A stretch of DNA of 64,000 nt from Christiangramia sp. OXR-203 (lineage in GTDB: Bacteria; Bacteroidota; Bacteroidia; Flavobacteriales; Flavobacteriaceae), in NCBI RefSeq assembly GCF_034372165.1, contig NZ_CP139698.1, forward strand, positions 2,728,001-2,792,000, in the 5' to 3' direction. Position numbers and translations under genes: made by a program. Of the stretch, positions 56,849 through 64,000 are shown one piece after another. Numbering within the stretch: the first letter of the stretch is position 1; each line of letters begins with the position of its first letter. The notes below the pieces were generated by a model, which ran no database searches, had not been told where the DNA came from, and saw only the letters and a list, made by a program, of their open reading frames with translations.

Positions 56849-58561
56849 TTATTCCTGAGCCATCATGGATTCGATTTCATTTTCAGTAAGTACTTTATTG
56901 AAGAATGTTAGCTCGTCCATGTAGCTGGTATCGGCAAGGTGACCCCAGCCGGTAAATCTTGGAGCTCCAGACATGATAGAAAGAAGATCTGCTCCTGTCC
57001 AGTCTATAGGTGAAGCAAGAGTACCTGTATTTACGGCTTCGCCGTTAAGATAGATCACGGTTTCAGTTTCTGAAATAGTGAAAGCTACATGCACCCACTC
57101 TCCAGCGGTTACGTCTACTACTCCACCATCATTCCAGCTTTCGCCATCGCCGGTTCCAACGTTTAGTTTGATACGTTGCTCTTCAGCATTTCCTTCTCGA
57201 AATAATCTAAAACCTTTGGTACGGTTGTTCTGAGCATCAGGATTTTCTGAGTCTGCAGCAGCCATCGTTAAAATTCCAGCACGGTCGTTCGTTGCGTCTG
57301 CCTTGTACCAGAAAGTGGCACTAAATTGTGAAGACGTAAGCCCTTCCGTAGAAGCAGTTAAATAAGAATCTGCGGCACCAGCGTATGCATTCGATCCTGC
57401 GGCAGCTTCACCGGCATAGCCTGGATTTCCTACCGTGGCGATATCACGATTACTCGCAGCATCCTGGTAAGAACCATCGAATGATATTTTTAAAGTTTCA
57501 GAAGAAGCATTAATAAGGTTTGATATCTCATCCTGACTAAGCGCTTTGTCAAAAATCCTTAATTCATCAATTGCGCTGCTGTCATACTTATGATCCCAGT
57601 AACTAAAGGTTTCGCCACCAGCACCAATAGTAAGTTGCTCAACTCCTGTCCAGTCGATAGGCGCAGCAAGGTTCCCGGTATTCATAGCAACACCGTTAAG
57701 ATATATGGTAGATTGAGACTCGGTCACCGTAAAGGCTACATGCACCCATTCTCCGGCATTTACATCAATAACTCCACCGTCATTCCAGCTTTCTGCTGCT
57801 CCGGTTCCTATATTCAGTTTAATTCTTTGCTCATCAGCACTTCCTTCTCTGAATAATCTGAATCCCTGAGTACGGTTTTCATCTGCTCCAGCTACAAGAA
57901 TCCCTGCTCTGGATGGATCTCCACTAACTTTGTAATAAAAAGAAGCAGTAAACTCTGTTCCAACAGATCCATTAAATGGGAATTCCAACCATGAATCTGG
58001 TGATCCTGTGAAAGAATTGGAACCTCCAAAAGACTCTCCGGCAAAGCTAAGATTGCCAGTTACTTCTGAGCTTCTAAGCGTAATTAGGTCTACGTAATCA
58101 CCATCGAAAGCCATATATAAATGCTCATTTTCGAATTTTGGTGTATACGGTGGTTCCTTACTAAAGTTCACCGTTTTAGATGTTACATTACCTTCAAGAT
58201 CTGTTGCTCTAACTGTGACAGTATGTTCTCCATTGGTTACATTATCAAATATAACTTCCCTGTTAACGATCCTGTAATCCATGAATTCACTCATGGTTGC
58301 GATCACATTGTCATTCACCAGGACTTCTACCATGGCTACTTCAATATCATCCTCAACTCCAAATTTGATAACGATACTGGAAACTTCGTCCAGTACCTTG
58401 ATCACATTACCATCTGCCGGAGATGATATAGTTACCTCTGGAGCTCCCTGATCTGGACCTGGATCTACTTCTGTGATTGGATCGATTCCTTCATACTCAC
58501 AGGATGTGATCGTGAAGAAAAATGATAGCAACCCAAGAAAATATATGTTGAATTTTTTCAT
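56849..58561 (-). CDS. Surface lipoprotein with two LamG domains, putative glycan-binding protein
   Basis: A 570-residue lipoprotein (Cys21 in TITSC). An Ig-like domain (~42-135) is followed by two tandem LamG/concanavalin-like domains (~150-345 and ~355-568). These are clear internal duplicates: each carries FRLFREGSADEQRIKLN/FRLFREGNAEEQRIKLN, AAESWNDGGVIDV/GESWNDGGVVDV and IYLNGxAxNTGxLAxPIDWTG. It sits directly after susD, the usual place of SusE/F-type surface glycan-binding proteins, so I infer glycan capture at the cell surface. No catalytic residues were recognised. The 8 bp gap to susD indicates co-translation. Confidence 0.85.
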   Translation of the reverse strand: MKKFNIYFLGLLSFFFTITSCEYEGIDPITEVDPGPDQGAPEVTISSPADGNVIKVLDEVSSIVIKFGVEDDIEVAMVEVLVNDNVIATMSEFMDYRIVNREVIFDNVTNGEHTVTVRATDLEGNVTSKTVNFSKEPPYTPKFENEHLYMAFDGDYVDLITLRSSEVTGNLSFAGESFGGSNSFTGSPDSWLEFPFNGSVGTEFTASFYYKVSGDPSRAGILVAGADENRTQGFRLFREGSADEQRIKLNIGTGAAESWNDGGVIDVNAGEWVHVAFTVTESQSTIYLNGVAMNTGNLAAPIDWTGVEQLTIGAGGETFSYWDHKYDSSAIDELRIFDKALSQDEISNLINASSETLKISFDGSYQDAASNRDIATVGNPGYAGEAAAGSNAYAGAADSYLTASTEGLTSSQFSATFWYKADATNDRAGILTMAAADSENPDAQNNRTKGFRLFREGNAEEQRIKLNVGTGDGESWNDGGVVDVTAGEWVHVAFTISETETVIYLNGEAVNTGTLASPIDWTGADLLSIMSGAPRFTGWGHLADTSYMDELTFFNKVLTENEIESMMAQE

Positions 58562-58568
58562 TTTTAGA

Positions 58569-60146
58569 CTAATTTAATTGGTTCAAAATCTCATTCATCA
58601 CTGTATTCCTGTCAACTGCCGTAGCGTTTAGAGGTAAAGCGTCTACCTGCGCCTGTGGATAAGGCAAATATTCGTTTGCTGCAGAAAAGTTTCTGCCATC
58701 ATAGCTCAACTCATCATACTGATCTAATCTAATAAGGTCATAATAACGTTTTCCCCATTCCATTGCCAGTTCAGCAAATTTCTCATCAATCACATCCTGA
58801 GTTGTTACGCCGGAAATTGATGATATTCCTGCTCTTTCTCTTACCATGTTCACCGCTTCATCTGCTGAGATAGCTGAGGCTGAAGCACCCTGTGTTACGG
58901 CTTCTGCATACATTAATAAGATTTCAGCATAACGAATTACAATATTATTCTTCCCTGCACCATAGTCATTTCTACCATCAGTCAATTGTACTGAAGGTAG
59001 ATAATGCTTTCCGCTGGCAAATAGTGCACGTGCGTAATCGTTGATCACATCACCAGATTCTGTAGTATTATCTATAAAACCTGGTACGCTTACACCATTT
59101 GCCTCTAATGCAGCAATACCCCTGTCTGTAAATAGAACCGAAGTTTCGAGACGTCTTTCTTCTCCTCTGTTAATCATAAACTCGATCCACTTCATACTTG
59201 GCTCATAGAATCCCCAACCACTACTTGCATTTTCTCTTGCAGGTGTCCAGTTGGAAGGACCGAATGGTGCGTATAGATGATAAACTTCTCCTCCACTCTC
59301 CTGTCCAAAATCTGAATATTGCATCTCCAAAAGGCTTTCATCACTCAGCTCTCCTGGTTTTTTGAATAGCTGATAGAAATCATTGTAAAGAGAGAATCCG
59401 CCGTTATTGATGATCTCTCCTGTTGAAGTTGCGACTCCCTGGTAATCTTCCAGTTCCTGGTAAGCCAATGCCTGTATAGCTAAAGCAGTATATCTGGTTA
59501 CTCCACCAGGAATATCTGTTCTCTGGTTAGGTCTCATATCCGGCAGGTTTGGAATTGCTTCATCCATCTGGTCAACGATCCACTGCATAACTTCAGCTTT
59601 AGAAGCTGGTCCAGCTTCTACTTCACTAGCCGGTTGATTTGAAGTAATGATGAACACATCTTCCCAGGTTCTAGCCAGGTTCAAATGAAACCAGGCTCTT
59701 AGAACGCTAATCTCTGCGATATACTGATCTGCTTTTGCTATATCATTACCTTCAGCAAATTCTTTAAACGATTCTACTTGAAGGATCGCAGTATTCATAT
59801 TAACGATGTCATTATAATGTACATTCCACAGAGAATTGTACATCCAGTAATCTTTATCGTACGTAAATTGATCTGTCGCAGAAAATGGCTGTTGATCACC
59901 TTCTCCTCCAGCATTCACATCATCTCCTCTCACTCCCAAAAGCAAAGGTTCTTCCCATCCCCTCGTTGAAAACTCATAATAAGCTCCAATCACGGGCTGG
60001 ATCATATCACTGGTATTTGTATAATCTATATCGCCAGTATTTAGCTGACCTTCCCGCGTATCCAGCTTATCGCTACACGAAATTGCAGTAGCAAGGAAAA
60101 GCATAGAGAATACGCCAAGAATTACTTTTCTATCAATTCTTTTCAT
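58569..60146 (-). CDS. susD: SusD/RagB-family outer-membrane glycan-binding lipoprotein
   Basis: A 525-residue lipoprotein (Cys24 in TAISC) that forms the lid of the SusC transporter and captures oligosaccharide outside the outer membrane. N-terminal TPR-like helices include DYWMYNSLWNVHYNDIVNMN and AEISVLRAWFHLNLARTWEDV; RYTALAIQALAYQELEDY follows; the C-terminal region has NNIVIRYAEILLMYAEAV, VRERAGI and EWGKRYYDLIRLD, all family hallmarks. It starts 10 bp after the susC stop. The gene symbol denotes the family, not starch specificity. Confidence 0.95.
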   Translation of the reverse strand: MKRIDRKVILGVFSMLFLATAISCSDKLDTREGQLNTGDIDYTNTSDMIQPVIGAYYEFSTRGWEEPLLLGVRGDDVNAGGEGDQQPFSATDQFTYDKDYWMYNSLWNVHYNDIVNMNTAILQVESFKEFAEGNDIAKADQYIAEISVLRAWFHLNLARTWEDVFIITSNQPASEVEAGPASKAEVMQWIVDQMDEAIPNLPDMRPNQRTDIPGGVTRYTALAIQALAYQELEDYQGVATSTGEIINNGGFSLYNDFYQLFKKPGELSDESLLEMQYSDFGQESGGEVYHLYAPFGPSNWTPARENASSGWGFYEPSMKWIEFMINRGEERRLETSVLFTDRGIAALEANGVSVPGFIDNTTESGDVINDYARALFASGKHYLPSVQLTDGRNDYGAGKNNIVIRYAEILLMYAEAVTQGASASAISADEAVNMVRERAGISSISGVTTQDVIDEKFAELAMEWGKRYYDLIRLDQYDELSYDGRNFSAANEYLPYPQAQVDALPLNATAVDRNTVMNEILNQLN

Positions 60147-60156
60147 ATCGTGTTTT

Positions 60157-63100
60157 TTAAATTTTAATGTTTAGTCCAATAGTATATACTGAAGGTATTG
60201 GATAGGTTTGTCTGTCTACTCCATTTGATACTTCAGGATCAAAACCATTGTAATCAAAGAAAGTGAAAGGTCTTTCTGCTGTAAAATACAACCTGGTTTC
60301 AGGTAATGATGGACTTTCAATAGTATATCCAAACTGGATATTCTGTATTCTGAAGAAATCTCCCTCTTCTACCCAGAAGTCACTCAATTTCTGGTTCCAC
60401 ACTTTTCGCAATCCAGCAGATGATGGATACGTATTACTTGTTCCTTCACCATGCCATCTGTTAATTGCAAGATCTGCATCCATGTTCGTATCATTTGTGA
60501 AGATGATCTCCCCTCGCTTACGGTTTAAGATCTCGTTCCCAACCTGTCCATAAAAACTTGTAGAGAAATCCCAGTTTTTATAGTTGAATCCTATATTTCC
60601 ACCAAATGTGAAATCTGGTAGAAACGATCCAAGAATAACTCTATCGGCATCATCAATGACCCCATCACCATTCTGATCCTTAAAAATAAGGTCTCCGGGA
60701 ACAAGACCATTGTTCACAGCAATTGGATCTGCATCAATCTGGGCCTGATTCTGGTAAACCCCTGTTCTCTCATAACCATAAAAGGCGAAAAGAGGACCAC
60801 CTTCCTGTGTTCTTTGACGAAATTCAGCTGAACCTGAATCAATATAACCACTTTCATTGGCAATTTCTAAAGCCTCATTGTTGATAGTGGTAAAGTTTGC
60901 ACCAATCCTATAGCTAAAGTCATCGTTCACAGACTGGTTCCAGTTTACGGCCAATTCCAGACCTTCATTCCTGATAGTTCCTGAATTTTGATTCACACTT
61001 CGGTTAATGATAGGAATAAAAACCGGCAGTATGGCATCTTTAGTATCTCTAATGTAGTAATCTGCATCTATAGACAACCTGTTATCTAAAGCTTCAATAT
61101 TAAGACCGAAGTTCTTTTCTTCGATTATTTCCCAGGTATTGTTAGAGAAAACACTGGTAGAAGTTATTCCTGAAACCGGTTGTTCACCAAGAGCAGCAGT
61201 AATTACTTCAATGGTATTTGATCCATCACTGGCAGCAACATTATCATTACCCAATTTTCCCCAGCTCGCTCTAAGCTTCAGAAAATCGACAACTCCATTA
61301 TCCTCCATAAATTCTTCTTCAGAAATTACCCAACCAGCTCCAACCGAAGGGAAATAACCCCATGGATCTTTGGTGAATTTCGAAGAACCATCTGCTCTAA
61401 AAGTTCCGTAGAGAAGATACTTATCATCAAAATTGTAAGCAATCCTTCCGAAATAAGAGATCCCATAATATCTTCTTCCAATTTCACTTACGTTGTTATT
61501 AAAAGACTCATTATCTGCAAAATCCAGGTACCAGCTTGATTCAAGTTTAATACCTGCGATATCGGTTCCTGTTGCAGCAAAACCATTGCTAGCCTCATCA
61601 CGATAAGAAGCACCGGCCATCACAGTAAGATCATGATCGCCAAACTCATTTTGATAAGTTAGGATATTGTCCCAGTATTGATTGGAAAAAGTATTGTTCT
61701 CTCTTTTAATACTTGACCTTCTTTCTACATTATTTCCTAAAGTATATGGAAGATCTACATAACGCTCTTCCAATGCTGAATAGTTGTGACTATAGGTCGT
61801 TTTGAAATCAAGTAATTCAGGAATCACCTCATATTGAAAATAAACACTGGCTAAAATCTTTCTAATTTTTAACCTGTTCTCATTAAAAGTAAGATCTGTA
61901 AATGGATTCTGTGTTCCCCGGTAACCCAGGTTTTGAGCATTCGCATAAGGAATTGGCTGCGCATCTGTATTCGTAGGATCAAGCACCGGCATAATTGGTA
62001 CCGCGAAATATGATTTAAACCACGCTGCATTTTCGGGAGCATACTTTGTAGCATTACTGAAAACCGTGTTCACCCCGGCTTTAAAACGATCTGTAACGTC
62101 TACATCAATTTTAGACCTAAGGTTGAATCTCTCATATTCGTTTTTCATATCAAGAATTCCTTCCTGTCCGAAATAGTTGGCTCCCAAGGAGTAGGTTACT
62201 TTATCTGCTCCACCGGTGATTCCAATACTATGGTTTTGGATGATCCCATCACGAAGTACTTCTTCATACCAATCTGTATTTACGGCAGGTACATTAGGAT
62301 TGATCCTGCTACGGCCATAACGTTCCATGGCATTTAATACAAATTGCACATCTGGAGCAGAGCCAGATTCGTACGCCATCGTAGTAAACTGCTCGGCATT
62401 TGCCATTTTCAGAACATTCTGAGCTCTTTGTATCCCGGTATAGCCATCGTACTCTATTTGTGGCTTTTGATTCTTCTTACCAGACTTGGTTTCAATGATT
62501 ACTACCCCGTTAGCCGCTCTTACTCCATATATAGCGGAAGACGAAGCATCTTTTAGAATGTTTATTGACTTGATATCCTTTGTATTCAAGAAGTCGATAT
62601 TGTCATATAGCGTACCGTCTACTACATAAAGTACATTCGTTGCATCCTGGTAAGTACCAAGACCTCTAATTCTTACTGTAGGTGAATCTCCCGGAGAGCC
62701 GGCACTTACAATTTGCACCCCAGAAACTTTACCTTGTAATGACTGCATCACGTTGGAAGTAGGAGTCTTTTCAATTTCTTCGGAATCTACTGAAACGATC
62801 GCTCCCGTAAGGTCTCTTTTCTTCTGAGTACCATATCCAACTACTACGACCTCGTCTAATTGACCAGCATCTTCTTCAAGAGAGATATTATAATCATTAC
62901 TAGAAGTGACCTGAACGGTTTGCTGTTTAAATCCTAAGAAAGTTACTCTGAATGTATCACCTTCTTCTACACCTTCGAGGCTGAAGTTACCATCGAAGTC
63001 TGTAACATCAAAAATATCTTTGTCTGTTACTTTAATTTCTGCACCTGGTAATGGAACACCACCTGTGTCTGTAATGATACCAGAAATGGTTTTTGTTTGC

Positions 63101-63165
63101 TGTGCGTGAGCGAGTATAGAACATACTCCAAAAATCACACAGGCTAATAGTAATTTTACCTTCAT
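60157..63165 (-). CDS. susC: SusC/RagA-family TonB-linked outer-membrane transporter
   Basis: A 1002-residue TonB-dependent transporter that imports the oligosaccharides held by SusD. Order: signal peptide (ending AHAQ), carboxypeptidase-regulatory-like domain (~25-105, SGIITDTGGVPLPGAEI), TonB box-like region LDEVVVVGYGTQKKRDLTGAI, plug with LQGKVSGVQIVSAGSPGDSP and IRGLGTYQDATNVLYVVDG, and a 22-strand barrel ending YTIGLNIKI. The ATG at 63165 gives a standard signal peptide; a longer frame from 63207 does not. It is the first structural gene of the locus and lies downstream of the regulator gene. Confidence 0.95.
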   Translation of the reverse strand: MKVKLLLACVIFGVCSILAHAQQTKTISGIITDTGGVPLPGAEIKVTDKDIFDVTDFDGNFSLEGVEEGDTFRVTFLGFKQQTVQVTSSNDYNISLEEDAGQLDEVVVVGYGTQKKRDLTGAIVSVDSEEIEKTPTSNVMQSLQGKVSGVQIVSAGSPGDSPTVRIRGLGTYQDATNVLYVVDGTLYDNIDFLNTKDIKSINILKDASSSAIYGVRAANGVVIIETKSGKKNQKPQIEYDGYTGIQRAQNVLKMANAEQFTTMAYESGSAPDVQFVLNAMERYGRSRINPNVPAVNTDWYEEVLRDGIIQNHSIGITGGADKVTYSLGANYFGQEGILDMKNEYERFNLRSKIDVDVTDRFKAGVNTVFSNATKYAPENAAWFKSYFAVPIMPVLDPTNTDAQPIPYANAQNLGYRGTQNPFTDLTFNENRLKIRKILASVYFQYEVIPELLDFKTTYSHNYSALEERYVDLPYTLGNNVERRSSIKRENNTFSNQYWDNILTYQNEFGDHDLTVMAGASYRDEASNGFAATGTDIAGIKLESSWYLDFADNESFNNNVSEIGRRYYGISYFGRIAYNFDDKYLLYGTFRADGSSKFTKDPWGYFPSVGAGWVISEEEFMEDNGVVDFLKLRASWGKLGNDNVAASDGSNTIEVITAALGEQPVSGITSTSVFSNNTWEIIEEKNFGLNIEALDNRLSIDADYYIRDTKDAILPVFIPIINRSVNQNSGTIRNEGLELAVNWNQSVNDDFSYRIGANFTTINNEALEIANESGYIDSGSAEFRQRTQEGGPLFAFYGYERTGVYQNQAQIDADPIAVNNGLVPGDLIFKDQNGDGVIDDADRVILGSFLPDFTFGGNIGFNYKNWDFSTSFYGQVGNEILNRKRGEIIFTNDTNMDADLAINRWHGEGTSNTYPSSAGLRKVWNQKLSDFWVEEGDFFRIQNIQFGYTIESPSLPETRLYFTAERPFTFFDYNGFDPEVSNGVDRQTYPIPSVYTIGLNIKI

Positions 63166-63392
63166 ACTTGTTGGGTGTTTATGCTTATTTGAAGTCACAA
63201 TATACATCCAAGCTCAAATTTTACGCAAACGTTATAGTACACATCTACTACTTCAAGTATGTTCTTAGTGCAACTATCTTGTTATCAAGGCTCTATAATA
63301 GTTTTGAAGTAATTTGAAAGTAAATATTTTTCGTGTTGATGTAGTATTGTAGTACTTAAATTTTGTAATATTTATGACTATTTACTGATAAT
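63166..63392 (-). promoter_or_regulatory. Control region between the PUL regulator and susC
   Basis: 227 bp without a reading frame. On the minus strand TTG near 63254 is followed about 19 nt later by TAACGTTTG (63226-63234), a -7-like box with one extra base. Two direct GTAGTA copies (63341-63346, 63349-63354) and one opposite copy at 63246-63251 could be binding sites for the regulator. Function is inferred. Confidence 0.35.
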
Positions 63393-63998
63393 TTAGAAAT
63401 TCTTTATCAGGAATTTTGTCAAATTCACATCACTTTCGAGCGCCATTTTCTTCCTTAAACGATACCTGTGAACCTCAACACCCCTGACAGAAATTCCCAT
63501 TAACGGAGCAATTTCTTTTGAACTCAAGTTCATTTTTAAATATGAACATAACTTTAGATCCTTCCCAGATAATTTTGGATACTCCGAAAGTATATCCTTA
63601 AAGAAATCTTCATGAACTTCATTAAAGTTAGTTTCGAAGACTTTCCATTCATCCTTACTCTTAACCGCCGCATTGATTTTGTTCATAATATGTTTCATCC
63701 TGTACTGGTTGGAGAAGGAATTTTTATCCTTGGAAAGTTCATTTTGTATCTCCATAAGAACTTCATTCTTCTTTGCAGCCATCATGGTAGTATTAGCCAG
63801 TTCTTTTCTTTTCAGGTCAATTTCATGAACCAGGCGATCGTGTTCTATTCTAGCTAATCTTTCCTGGTGCTCATCTTCAAATTTTTCTTCCAGCTTCTGC
63901 TGATGTTTTCTCAGTTTTCTCTTGTTAATTAGAAAGACCACGGCGATAAGGGCCATAAACAGTAATACGTATAAAGCTTTCATCCAGGCAGACAAATA
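63393..63998 (-). CDS. Y_Y_Y/LuxR-type PUL transcription regulator, C-terminal part (cut by window edge)
   Basis: The frame stays open to the right edge of the window, so only the last ~200 residues are seen; the TTG at 63995 is not the start. The visible part begins YLSAWMKAL followed by one transmembrane helix (~6-24), a long coiled coil (~28-110) and a C-terminal LuxR-type helix-turn-helix (LSGKDLKLCSYLKMNLSSKEIAPLMGIS...VEVHRYRLRKKM). This matches the end of large sensors with a periplasmic beta-propeller and triple-tyrosine domain that control PULs in Flavobacteriia. It would sense oligosaccharide in the periplasm and activate the adjacent susC operon; no kinase domain is present. Confidence 0.82.
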   Translation of the reverse strand, partial: YLSAWMKALYVLLFMALIAVVFLINKRKLRKHQQKLEEKFEDEHQERLARIEHDRLVHEIDLKRKELANTTMMAAKKNEVLMEIQNELSKDKNSFSNQYRMKHIMNKINAAVKSKDEWKVFETNFNEVHEDFFKDILSEYPKLSGKDLKLCSYLKMNLSSKEIAPLMGISVRGVEVHRYRLRKKMALESDVNLTKFLIKNF

Positions 63999-64000
63999 CC

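Overview
This window is chromosomal DNA from a member of the Bacteroidota, almost certainly a marine-type Flavobacteriaceae close to Gramella/Christiangramia. The phylum call rests on several observations: perfect TAnnTTTG promoter -7 boxes ahead of many genes, little use of Shine-Dalgarno sites, a short 287-residue primary sigma factor, type IX secretion (T9SS) features (a PorT-like protein and two giant secreted proteins with C-terminal sorting domains), a SusC/SusD polysaccharide utilization locus, and an AccD that has lost its zinc ribbon. The genus is inference only. I see no prophage, insertion sequence, CRISPR array or rRNA operon.

Layout. 1-3.5 kb: end of a DUF3667 membrane protein, apaG, a TANGO2/NRDE-family protein and pruA. 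3.7-20.9 kb: two consecutive giant genes (3352 and 2304 codons) for secreted repeat proteins with homologous ~870-900 residue C-terminal halves (LamG plus T9SS tail). Their N-terminal halves differ: Ig-like repeats in the first, HYR and SprB repeats in the second. 20.9-32.7 kb: housekeeping genes (rsmG, an aspartate aminotransferase, trkA-trkH, ubiE/menG, a porT-like gene, a TrmH-family methylase, a TamL/BamA-like outer-membrane lipoprotein, fbaA, accD). 32.8-35.9 kb: a probable metal-handling cluster on the minus strand (HYC_CC_PP-type protein, TonB-dependent receptor broken by a frameshift, HMA-like CxxC protein). 36.0-40.0 kb: rpsO, pnp and rpoD, with a structured intergenic element. 40.1-45.7 kb: SDR and CrtI-like oxidoreductases, two tandem BLUF photoreceptors, rpe-ypdA and a small hypothetical gene. 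45.6-46.8 kb: a candidate small RNA, tRNA-Arg(UCG) and a YqeY-like gene. 46.9-64.0 kb: one complete minus-strand polysaccharide utilization locus, from the C-terminal end of its likely regulator down to a terminator.

How the parts may work together. The PUL encodes a SusC/SusD importer, a surface LamG lipoprotein, two glucanase-like lipoproteins of the glycoamylase/GH144 type, an esterase, a GH43-like enzyme, a GH3 beta-glucosidase and a DUF4886 lipoprotein, which is consistent with stepwise breakdown of a decorated glucan. The giant proteins are probable T9SS cargo for adhesion or gliding, and the porT-like gene 6 kb downstream belongs to the same pathway. The paired BLUF proteins keep the flavin-contacting Tyr/Asn/Gln but replace the usual Trp/Met on the last strand with Tyr/Phe and Ser. 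I consider these, the structured elements near the giant genes and rpoD, and the unassigned PUL the most rewarding places to look.
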